In this document: piece after piece, positions 8,406 through 17,000 of the stretch
Numbering within the stretch: the stretch's first letter is position 1
Layout: the number at the start of each line of letters is the position of its first letter
Origin: Pedobacter miscanthi
Lineage (GTDB): Bacteria; Bacteroidota; Bacteroidia; Sphingobacteriales; Sphingobacteriaceae
Reading direction: 5' to 3'
Assembly (NCBI RefSeq): GCF_003315595.1
Contig: NZ_QNQU01000006.1
Span: forward strand, 124,001 to 188,000
DNA: 64,000 bases
Translations under genes and position numbers: made by a program
Notes under the pieces: model-generated
The model's input: the letters and a program-made list of their open reading frames with translations, nothing else
Told to the model about the DNA's origin: nothing
Databases searched by the model: none

Positions 8406-9284
8406 TTAAAAACTATTTTTAATGCTGTTGCTTAATGTTTTTGGCGACCAGTAACCGCTTGCAATAATCCTGCGGATGGTAAATAACGGATCTTTTTCAT
8501 CACGTTTGGTCGATAACTGGTAAGCCATCCTGAAACCGCGTTTTTTCAGTTCAGGGATTCCTTCCGCATTCCATAAACCAAAGGGATAAGCAAATTCGGT
8601 CATTTTTTTGCCTGTAATTTCTTCCAGTTTTTTGGTTGGTTTATCCAACTGTTCTTCCCAGTCTTTACCGGTGTATTTTTTAAAGTTCTTATGATCATAA
8701 GTATGGCTTCCGATGATGTTGCCCTCGTCGGAAAGTTGTTTAATCTGCTCCTTGGTCATGTAATCTACAAACTTCCCTTTGCGGCCGATCGAAACCGTCA
8801 TGATAAAATAAACCGCCTTGTACCCCAGTTTCTCTAAAGTTGGGCGTACAATGGTAAACTGATCCATATCGGTATCATCAAACGTTAACATAATGGGTTT
8901 GCTCGGCAGGGCAGCTCCTGTGTTCAGGTAAGCATAAAGCTGATCGGGCAAAATGGTATGGTAACCGCTATCGGCCAGCATTTTCATCTGGTCTTTAAAA
9001 TTCTGGATTTCTACAATATAATCTTTACCTACTTTTCCATCGGTCGGTTTCCAGTTTCTTACCTGGTGGTAACATAAAATAGGTACCTGTTTGCGGGCCA
9101 GAATGGTTTTAGCATCGGCAACTTTTATTTTAGATACATCAACCGGTGTACCGGTATTTTCGGTGCTTTTAGCGGTTTGTACGGTAGAGTCTTTAACGGC
9201 CGAACTTTCTGGCTGGGATTTAGACTGGCAGCTGGCAAATAAAATTGCTCCTGCGCTTATGATGGTTAAAAAACTGTATTTCAT
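8406..9284 (-). CDS. Polysaccharide deacetylase lipoprotein, copy B
   Basis: 292 residues, paralogue of the downstream gene. The signal ends FASC (Cys19). The NodB domain has QVPILCYHQV, LTFDDTDMDQF (metal Asp) and SHTYDHKNF (metal His pair), and shares long identical stretches with copy A such as YFIMTVSIGRKG and YMTKEQIKQLSDEGN. The linker and extreme C-terminus differ. A perfect -7 box lies upstream at 9303-9310. The pair may deacetylate the same polymer at different positions or times. Confidence 0.8.
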   Translation of the reverse strand: MKYSFLTIISAGAILFASCQSKSQPESSAVKDSTVQTAKSTENTGTPVDVSKIKVADAKTILARKQVPILCYHQVRNWKPTDGKVGKDYIVEIQNFKDQMKMLADSGYHTILPDQLYAYLNTGAALPSKPIMLTFDDTDMDQFTIVRPTLEKLGYKAVYFIMTVSIGRKGKFVDYMTKEQIKQLSDEGNIIGSHTYDHKNFKKYTGKDWEEQLDKPTKKLEEITGKKMTEFAYPFGLWNAEGIPELKKRGFRMAYQLSTKRDEKDPLFTIRRIIASGYWSPKTLSNSIKNSF

Positions 9285-9302
9285 TTTTGGGATATATGGT
9301 TA

Positions 9303-9310
9303 CAAAACTA
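9303..9310 (-). promoter_or_regulatory. -7 box (TAGTTTTG) for deacetylase copy B
   Basis: On the minus strand TAGTTTTG fits the Bacteroidota consensus TAnnTTTG about 19 bp before the start codon. No clear -33 TTTG is seen at the right distance; a second TAGTTTTG lies further upstream near 9375. Confidence 0.4.
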
Positions 9311-9458
9311 TAAAATCCGTCAATTATTCAGCTATCAAAATAAATTGTGTTAATAATTATTTTGCCTAAAGGAAATTACAAAACTATCGCTTTTATTACA
9401 TGTTAAAGTACATTTAATATGCTTTTATTGAATAATTTAGCAGCTCAAACAAATTTTG

Positions 9459-11966
9459 ATGAATAAACTTTATAAACTCCTGCTGTGTGCGCAGCTTTTA
9501 TCTTTAACTGTAGCGGCACAAACCAAAACATTTACCATAACCGAAAATATTCAGCCACAACCTAAGGCAAATTATCAGCTTGCATCGCGTTTTTCGCCAA
9601 ATAAGCTAAAGAAAATGGTGTATTCTACTGCTGTAGATCCACATTGGTTAAAATTGAGCAATCGTTTCTGGTACACTTTCGAAAGCCCTAAAGGAAAATT
9701 CTGGTACCTGGTAGATCCTGCTGCTAAAAGCAAAAAATTACTTTTCGATAATTCTAAACTGGCAGCCGATATTACCTTGATCGTTCGCGACCCGTTTGAT
9801 GCGGAACATTTACCGCTGGAGAACCTGAAATTTGCTGCAGACGAAAAAAGCATTTCTTTCGAAATCAAAAGCACGGTAGATGAATTGAAAAAGGACCGTA
9901 AAGACAAAAAAGCGGCCGATTCGATGCAGAAGAAAATTTATTCTTTCAAATACGAACTGGCCAGTGCTAAATTAACCGAAGTACCGAATTTCAGCAAACC
10001 AAAGCCTAAACCAGCCTGGGGTTCTGTAGCACCCGATTCGTCGGCCATTATCTTCTCCCGCAATTATAACCTCTACTGGATGGATAAGGATAATTATAAA
10101 AAAGCGGTTAAAAATGAAGACGACAGTACCATTGTAGAGCATCAGTTAACCAAAGATGGTGTTAAGTTTTATTCTTACGGAAGTGATGGAGATGGTGAAA
10201 ACAACGTAGAAAACGAAAAAAACAATAAAAAACGCCGTGGTGCTTATGTGCTTTGGTCGCCAAATTCGAAGTATTTTGTATTGGACCGCACCGATTCGCG
10301 TAAGGTGAAGGATCTTTGGGTAATTAACAGCGTTACACCTGGCCGCCCGACGTTAGAAACCTATAAATACCAGATGCCGGGTGAAGCCGAGGCACCTCAG
10401 GATGAGGTTTTATTATTCGATTTTGCAGCAAAATCATATAAAAAATTAAGTGTTGCTGCCTTTAAAGATCAAAGTGTTTCGGTATGGAGCAAACCTTCGT
10501 TAAATAAAGACCGTGACAACGAATTCCGTCCGTCAATTTGGTTGGGTAATGATAGCCGCTTTTATTTCTCGCGCACCAGCCGCGATTTAAAACGCATTGA
10601 TATCGGTACGGTTGATATTGCCACAGGTAAAGTTACACCAATAATTGACGAGCGTTTTAATACCTATGTAGAAGTAAACCGCCCGGGTTTGGTAAACGAC
10701 GGTAAAGAACTGATCCACTGGAGTGAGCGCGATGGCTGGGCGCATTTTTATCTTTTTGATGAAAATGGTAAACTGAAAAACCAGATTACCAAAGGTGCTT
10801 TCCACTGCGAAAGTATTGTAAATATCGACGAGAAAAAACGCATACTTTATTTTACCGCAAACGGACGCGAAGGCAAGGAAGATCCATACTATCTGCATTT
10901 ATACAGCATCAATTTTGATGGTTCGAACATGAAATTGCTAAATGCCGGCGATTTTGATCATCTGGCCAACATGAACGATAACAATACTTTTTTTGTTGAT
11001 AATTATTCGAGGGTAAACACGGCACCAAAAGCTACTTTATATGATGGAGCAGGCAGAAAAGTAATGGATCTCGAAACTACCGATCTTTCGCTGTTGATGG
11101 CGGCCGGATACAAATTCCCTGAGCCGTTTAAAGTAAAAGCCGATGATGGTATTACCGATTTATATGGTGTAATGTATAAACCATTCGATTTCGATCCGAA
11201 CAAAAAATATCCGATCATCGAGTATGTGTATCCGGGCCCGCAAACCGAAGCGGTAAACAAAGCCTTTAGTAAAAGTATGGACCGTACCGAGCGTTTGGCA
11301 CAGTTTGGTTATATTGTAATTACGGTTGGTAACCGCGGTGGTAACCCGTCGCGTTCTAAATGGTACCACACTTATGGTTATGGTAACCTGCGCGATTATG
11401 GTTTGGCTGATAAAAAAACAGCTATTGAGCAACTGGCAGCTAAATATGCTTATATAGATGAAACTAAAGTAGGCATAACCGGTCACTCGGGTGGTGGTTT
11501 TATGTCAACAGCGGCCATGCTGGTTTATCCCGATTTCTTTAAAGCTGCGGTTTCTAACGCCGGCAACCACGACAATAGCATTTATAACCGCTGGTGGAGT
11601 GAGAAACACCATGGTGTAAAAGAAATTATTTCGTTAAAAGGCGATACTTCATTTAAATACAGCATTGACAAAAACCCTGATCTGGCTAAAAACCTTAAAG
11701 GTCATTTGTTATTGATGCATGGTGATGTAGATAACAATGTGCATCCGGCAAACTCCATCCGTGTGGCAAACGCATTGATGAAAGCCGGTAAACGTTTCGA
11801 TTTCCTGATTATTCCGGGTCAGCGACATGCCTTTGGTGATATGACAGAATATGCTTTCTGGAAACTTGCAGATCACTTTAATAAATATTTAATCGGCGAT
11901 TTCTCTACCCCAAGCGATGTAGACCTGGTTGAAATGGACAGGGATATTGAACAGAACGGGAAGTAA
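9459..11966 (+). CDS. Prolyl oligopeptidase family (S9B, DPP-IV-like) exopeptidase
   Basis: 835 residues with a signal peptide (ending VAAQ near residue 22), so periplasmic or outer-membrane associated. Residues 90-560 form the beta-propeller (DPPIV_N), including a charged insert with a DGDGENN/KKRR stretch. The alpha/beta hydrolase domain holds the triad: Ser677 in GHSGGG, Asp758 in HGDVDNNVH and His790 in GQRHAFGD. DPP-IV-type enzymes remove X-Pro or X-Ala dipeptides from oligopeptide N-termini, supporting protein scavenging. The ATG at 9459 is chosen over a TTG one codon earlier. A hairpin terminator follows at 12026. Confidence 0.85.
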   Translation: MNKLYKLLLCAQLLSLTVAAQTKTFTITENIQPQPKANYQLASRFSPNKLKKMVYSTAVDPHWLKLSNRFWYTFESPKGKFWYLVDPAAKSKKLLFDNSKLAADITLIVRDPFDAEHLPLENLKFAADEKSISFEIKSTVDELKKDRKDKKAADSMQKKIYSFKYELASAKLTEVPNFSKPKPKPAWGSVAPDSSAIIFSRNYNLYWMDKDNYKKAVKNEDDSTIVEHQLTKDGVKFYSYGSDGDGENNVENEKNNKKRRGAYVLWSPNSKYFVLDRTDSRKVKDLWVINSVTPGRPTLETYKYQMPGEAEAPQDEVLLFDFAAKSYKKLSVAAFKDQSVSVWSKPSLNKDRDNEFRPSIWLGNDSRFYFSRTSRDLKRIDIGTVDIATGKVTPIIDERFNTYVEVNRPGLVNDGKELIHWSERDGWAHFYLFDENGKLKNQITKGAFHCESIVNIDEKKRILYFTANGREGKEDPYYLHLYSINFDGSNMKLLNAGDFDHLANMNDNNTFFVDNYSRVNTAPKATLYDGAGRKVMDLETTDLSLLMAAGYKFPEPFKVKADDGITDLYGVMYKPFDFDPNKKYPIIEYVYPGPQTEAVNKAFSKSMDRTERLAQFGYIVITVGNRGGNPSRSKWYHTYGYGNLRDYGLADKKTAIEQLAAKYAYIDETKVGITGHSGGGFMSTAAMLVYPDFFKAAVSNAGNHDNSIYNRWWSEKHHGVKEIISLKGDTSFKYSIDKNPDLAKNLKGHLLLMHGDVDNNVHPANSIRVANALMKAGKRFDFLIIPGQRHAFGDMTEYAFWKLADHFNKYLIGDFSTPSDVDLVEMDRDIEQNGK

Positions 11967-12025
11967 ATACGAATTGAAAAAAAATGCTAAGGTTCGTGTC
12001 TCTACGAACCTATAAGTTTTAAAAG

Positions 12026-12052
12026 TGGCCTATGGAAACATAGGCCATTTTT
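12026..12052 (+). terminator. Intrinsic terminator after the S9 peptidase
   Basis: TGGCCTATG and CATAGGCCA form a 9-bp stem around GAAA, followed by TTTTT. A separate palindrome AGGTTCGT/ACGAACCT lies just before it at 11990-12011 and resembles the first hairpin of the 250-bp array at 18693-19736. Confidence 0.65.
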
Positions 12053-12169
12053 GATATATACAAAGAATGCTGGGCAAACCGTGCATCCGTGGTAAAACAG
12101 CTGCCGGCCAAGGTTCTTGTCTCCATGAGTCATTATTTAATTAAAACTGACCTTTCGTTTCCAAAAAAA

Positions 12170-12200
12170 AATCCCGAATTCAATAAATGAATCCGGGATT
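12170..12200 (-). terminator. Terminator after the sugar dehydrogenase
   Basis: AATCCCGAATTC and GAATCCGGGATT pair with one mismatch; on the minus strand the stem is followed by a run of T. It ends the transcript of the leftward sugar dehydrogenase gene. Confidence 0.65.
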
Positions 12201-12230
12201 AATATTTTAAAAAACTTTATAAGTCTAAAT

Positions 12231-13448
12231 TTATTTCTTTGCTATCCTGTACAAATGTCCGTTATCGGTTACTGAGTAGAGCGCACCGTCTTTTCCTTCT
12301 ACCATATCGCGGAAACGTTCGCTTTTGCCTTCCAATAATCTTTCTTCGCCAACAACTTTATTGTCTTTAATTATCAAACGGATAATGTGCGAGCCACCTA
12401 AACCACCCACAAATAAATTGCCTTTCCACTCGGCTATGCTGTTGCTGTTATAAAAAGCTATACAGCCCGGTGAAATACTTGGATTCCAGTAATAAACCGG
12501 TTGTTCCATGCCTTCTTTCTGCTGAATGCCATCGCCAACTTTTTTACCACTGTATTCTGTTCCGTAAGTGATAATCGGCCAGCCATAATTTTTGCCCGGT
12601 TTGATGATGTTTACTTCATCACCCCCTTTAGGACCAAATTCTGCTTCCCATAAATCACCTGTTAAAGGATTAATGGCCAGGCCATCCGGATTACGTAATC
12701 CATAGGCATAAATTTCAGGTCGTGCATCGGCTTTACCCGCAAACGGTCCATTGGCAACCGCTTTTCCATCTGTAGTAAGGTGAAGAATTTTTCCTAAAGA
12801 AGAATTTAAATATTGAGCCTGTATCCTGATATCGTTACCAGAGCGTTCGCCTGTACTCACAAATAAGTTACCGTTTTTATCAAAAACAATTCTCGATCCG
12901 TACTGAAGTTTACCGGTATAAGCAGGTGTTGCGCGGTAAATAATGGTCTGGTTTTCGATCGAAGTTTCGTTGGCGGCTAATTTACCTTTGGCAATCGCTA
13001 ATAAAACGCCTTTATCCTGCGGCTCAGAATAAGCCCAGTAAACCATTCTGTTTTTTGCAAAATTGGGATCTAAAGTTACGTCGAGTAAACCACCCTGACC
13101 GGATGGATCAACCTTTGGTAAACCGGTAATTTTTTTACTCAATTTCCCATCAGGAGTTAGGATTACCATAGTACCCTGTTTTTGGGTAATCAGGAAACCG
13201 CCGTTTGGAAGTACCGAAATTGCCCATGGATTTTCCAGCTTTTCGTTAATGATCGAAATATCCAAAGGAGTTTTGGTTTTTACACCTGCTATTCTGGTTT
13301 GCCCGGCAAAAGCGGGTTTATAATCGGCAGAGGGTTCGTTGGTTTCAACAGGGTTTTGTGCCTCTACGCATGAAATATTCACCAAGTTTAGGGCCAAACC
13401 TGCCACTAAAACCCCTAAAGTTTTATTGCTAAATAAATTAATAGACAT
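12231..13448 (-). CDS. PQQ-dependent sugar dehydrogenase (GSDH family)
   Basis: 405 residues with an export signal; the Cys in NISC near residue 27 could make it a lipoprotein. The body is a six-bladed beta-propeller of the soluble glucose/sorbosone dehydrogenase family: LENPWAISVLPNG near 71, GERSGNDIR near 199, YGLRNPDGLAINP near 249 and GGDEVNIIKPGKNYGWP near 274. Relatives such as Asd/YliI oxidise aldose sugars with PQQ. No PQQ synthesis genes are in view, so the cofactor would be made elsewhere or taken up. A terminator follows. Confidence 0.8.
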   Translation of the reverse strand: MSINLFSNKTLGVLVAGLALNLVNISCVEAQNPVETNEPSADYKPAFAGQTRIAGVKTKTPLDISIINEKLENPWAISVLPNGGFLITQKQGTMVILTPDGKLSKKITGLPKVDPSGQGGLLDVTLDPNFAKNRMVYWAYSEPQDKGVLLAIAKGKLAANETSIENQTIIYRATPAYTGKLQYGSRIVFDKNGNLFVSTGERSGNDIRIQAQYLNSSLGKILHLTTDGKAVANGPFAGKADARPEIYAYGLRNPDGLAINPLTGDLWEAEFGPKGGDEVNIIKPGKNYGWPIITYGTEYSGKKVGDGIQQKEGMEQPVYYWNPSISPGCIAFYNSNSIAEWKGNLFVGGLGGSHIIRLIIKDNKVVGEERLLEGKSERFRDMVEGKDGALYSVTDNGHLYRIAKK

Positions 13449-13494
13449 GATTGTTAGTTTTTTAATTAAAGAAACAAAATTATGTTTGCAATAA

Positions 13495-13527
13495 AAAACC
13501 CAAATCCATCAAATGAACCTGGGTTTT
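13495..13527 (-). terminator. Intrinsic terminator after thioredoxin
   Basis: AAAACCCA and TGGGTTTT form the stem; the minus strand continues into a T-rich tract (TTTTTTATT). It closes the single-gene thioredoxin transcript. Confidence 0.6.
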
Positions 13528-13575
13528 AAATATGTTACAAGCCTTTGGTCTTTCACCTTTTGGCTTTACCTTAAA

Positions 13576-13896
13576 TTAAGCTAATTGCTTGTTTAATTTA
13601 TCTGCTAAGATTGATTTCGGAACTGCACCAACTTGTTTGTCTACAACCTGACCATCTTTAAAGTATAATAAAGCAGGGATGTTACGGATACCAAACTGCA
13701 TTGAAATTTGAGGGTTGTTATCAACGTTTACTTTTCCAACTACCGCTTTACCATCATATTCTTTAGCGATTTCTTCTACTACAGGACCAACCATGCGACA
13801 AGGGCCACACCATTCTGCCCAAAAATCTACTAATACGGGTTTATCTGATTTTAATACAAGCTCCTCGAAGTTTGCATCTGTGATTTCTAATGCCAT
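13576..13896 (-). CDS. trxA: Thioredoxin
   Basis: 106 residues, the standard thioredoxin length, with the active site WCGPC (Cys30, Cys33) and the cis-Pro loop [11 protein letters not shown]. It is the general cytoplasmic disulfide reductant for ribonucleotide reductase, peroxiredoxins and others. A longer frame begins at 13917, but the ATG at 13896 (MALEITD) is preferred: the -7 box TATATTTG at 13915-13922 overlaps the upstream ATG, so that codon would not be in the message. A palindrome lies farther upstream at 13953-13969. It is a single gene with its own terminator. Confidence 0.92.
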   Translation of the reverse strand: MALEITDANFEELVLKSDKPVLVDFWAEWCGPCRMVGPVVEEIAKEYDGKAVVGKVNVDNNPQISMQFGIRNIPALLYFKDGQVVDKQVGAVPKSILADKLNKQLA

Positions 13897-13914
13897 AATT
13901 ATTTTTTTTATGTT

Positions 13915-13943
13915 CAAATATATGTATTCAATTGTAATGCCAA
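13915..13943 (-). promoter_or_regulatory. trxA promoter (TTGG...TATATTTG)
   Basis: On the minus strand TTGG and TATATTTG are 17 bp apart, the second a perfect TAnnTTTG. The predicted start of transcription falls roughly 10 bp before the chosen trxA start codon. Confidence 0.5.
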
Positions 13944-13952
13944 CACATCCGT

Positions 13953-13969
13953 AATGTCAATTTGACATT
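13953..13969. promoter_or_regulatory. Palindrome AATGTCAA-T-TTGACATT upstream of trxA
   Basis: A perfect 8-bp inverted repeat around one base, about 10 bp upstream of the -33 element of the trxA promoter. The position fits an activator or repressor site. No regulator can be named. Confidence 0.4.
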
Positions 13970-14052
13970 ATTTTGGTAAAAGCGTCCGGCGTTAAGCGGA
14001 GTGCGCCAAGCGCTAAGATAAACCTAAAACGCTTATCGCGAAGCGCTAAACG

Positions 14053-17000
14053 CTAATTCAATTTATAATTTACAACATTCATTCCCATCAATTGTTCTAA
14101 GAACTTGTTATTGGGGTTTATTTTTAAATTTTTGGAAGGTAAATCGAGCATAATCTGTTTTTCGCTATCAAAAACGGCGAAGTTAAGCTGGCAGTTCTGC
14201 TGCTCAGAGTTTGCCTTATTGTCTGCTAATATTGCTTCAATCTCTTTCATTAGCTGATCGTTAACCCGCTCGATAGGCACCTGAATGGTTAAACTTTTGG
14301 CAAGTTTATCACGCAGTTCGGACATGAGGTTGATTGCGGTAATTTTAAATTCCCAATCGCCGGCCTTACCGAAACGTTCGCCTACCCTACCCCTGATCTG
14401 CAAGAAATATCCTTCGGTTAAAAATGATTTGAATTTGAGGAAATCTTCACCAAAAAGGGCCATTTCACTGGCATCATCGTAATCCTCGAACACAAAAGTA
14501 CCAAATGGTTTACCGGTTTTGGTAATCCGCTGCGATGCAGTTACTACCAATCCGCCTACGCAGAGCTCGCGGTTTTTCAGTTTTTCAAATTCGGCAAGTA
14601 CCTCTTCATTGCTATCGCCCATGCGCACCTTGTTGATGATGCTGAGCTGCCTAACACCATGCGTACAGAATTTATCGAGTTCGAGTTTATAGTTATCCAG
14701 CGGGTGACCGGAAAGGAAAATCCCGATGGCATCCTTTTCATATTTCAACCTGTCCATTAAGGCCCACTCCGGCGAAACTGGTAACGTTGGTTCCAAAATA
14801 AGATCGGCTTTAGACCCGCCGAAAAGCGAAGCCTGCGATGTACTTTCGTTATTCTGGAAATCGTTGGCATATTTGATAATTTTCTCGATACCATTCATCT
14901 TATCGTTCGGACCGATGTAAAAATACTGCGCCCTGTGCCCGCCAAAGGCATCAAATGCACCACTGTATACAAAACTCTCGTAAGCTTTTTTATTTACAAT
15001 ACGGGTATTGGAACGTTTTGCAAAATCGTACACACTGGCGTAATGACCATTAGCAGTACGTTCTTCGATAATACTTTCTACCGCTTTTTCGCCCACTCCT
15101 TTTACAGCCGACATTCCAAAACGGACTTCGCCTTTGGCATTAACCGAGAATTTGAGGTCGGATTCGTTTACATCGGGACCTAGTACGTTAACACTCATCT
15201 GGCGGCATTCTTCCATAAAGAAAGCTACCTGTTTAATATCGCTCATGTTGTTGGATAGTACCGCAGCCATATATTCGGCAGGGTAATGTGCCTTTAAATA
15301 AGCGGTTTGATAAGCAATCCAGGCATAACAGGTAGAGTGCGATTTATTGAAAGCGTAGGATGCAAATGCTTCCCAATCTTTCCATATTTTTTCTAAAGTT
15401 GTGGCATCGTGACCTTTTTCGGCCGCCTGCTTTACAAATTTAGGCTTCATTTTATCCAGAACGTCTTTCTGTTTTTTACCCATCGCCTTGCGCAAAACGT
15501 CGGCCTCACCTTTGGTAAATCCGGCCAGTTTCTGCGATAAAAGCATCACCTGCTCCTGGTAAACGGTAATACCATAAGTTTCTTTCAGGTATTCTTCGCA
15601 GGCATCTAAATCGTATTTAATTTCTTCCTCACCATTTTTACGGCGGACGAAACTTGGAATATACTCCATCGGCCCGGGGCGGTATAATGCGTTCATGGCA
15701 ATTAAATCGTCGAAAACCGTTGGTTTAAGCTCTTTCATGTACTTCTGCATACCCGGACTCTCGTACTGGAAGATACCAATGGTTTCGCCACGCTGGAAAA
15801 GCTCGTAGGTCATTACATCATCAATCGGGAAATTATCCGGATTGAGGTCTATACCATGCCTTTTTTTCACCAGTTTTACGGTGTCTTTAATCAGGGTTAA
15901 GGTTTTTAAGCCCAGGAAGTCCATTTTTAATAAGCCGGCGCTTTCTACAACCGAGTTATCAAACTGGGTAACATATAAATCAGAATCTTTAGCAACTGAA
16001 ACAGGAACGAAATTGGTAATATCGCTCGGTGTAATAATTACCCCACAGGCATGGATACCGGTATTTCTTAACGATCCTTCTAAAACCTGTGCCTGCTGAA
16101 TGGTTTCGGCACTTAAATCTTTAAGTGCACCTAAGTTTTTAAGTTCTACTACCTTTTCATACTCATCGGGGCGCAAAGCATCCTTTAAACTCTTTTCGTC
16201 GAGTGTAAAGATTTTGGCCAGCTTCATATTCGGGATCAGCTTCGCGATTTTATCAGCCTCAAATAAAGGCAGATCCAGTACACGGGCGGTATCGCGGATG
16301 GATGATTTGGCAGCCATGGTACCATACGTAATAATCTGCGCTACCTGGTTGGCACCATATTTATTGATCACGTAATCCATCACCCTGCCACGACCTTCAT
16401 CATCAAAATCGATATCAATATCGGGCATCGAAACCCTGTCGGGATTCAGGAAACGCTCAAAAAGCAGGTCATATTTAATCGGATCGATGTTGGTAATTCC
16501 CAAACAATAGGCCACGGCAGAACCTGCCGCCGATCCCCTTCCTGGTCCAACAGATACATCGAGGTTACGGGCTTCGGCTATAAAATCCTGTACAATCAGG
16601 AAGTAGCCCGGATAACCGGTTTTCTCGATGGTGGCCAGCTCAAAATCCAAACGGTCGGTAACATCATCGGTTAAGGTTCCATAACGGCGTTTTGCTCCTT
16701 CGTAGGTTAAATGCCTTAAAAACTTGTTTTCCCCACGTTTTCCACCATCACTTTCATCTTCGGCAACCAAAAACTCTTCCGGAATATCGAATTTAGGCAA
16801 AAGTACCTCACGGGCAAGTTTGTAAATCTCAATTTTATCCAAAATCTCCTGAATATTGAGGATTGCTTCGGGCAGGTCGGCAAAAAGTGCCTTCATTTCG
16901 TCGGCCGATTTGAAATAATATTCCTGGTTTGGCAAACCATAACGGTAACCGCGGCCACGGCCAATCGGCGTTGCCTGTTTTTCACCATCTTTTACGCAAA

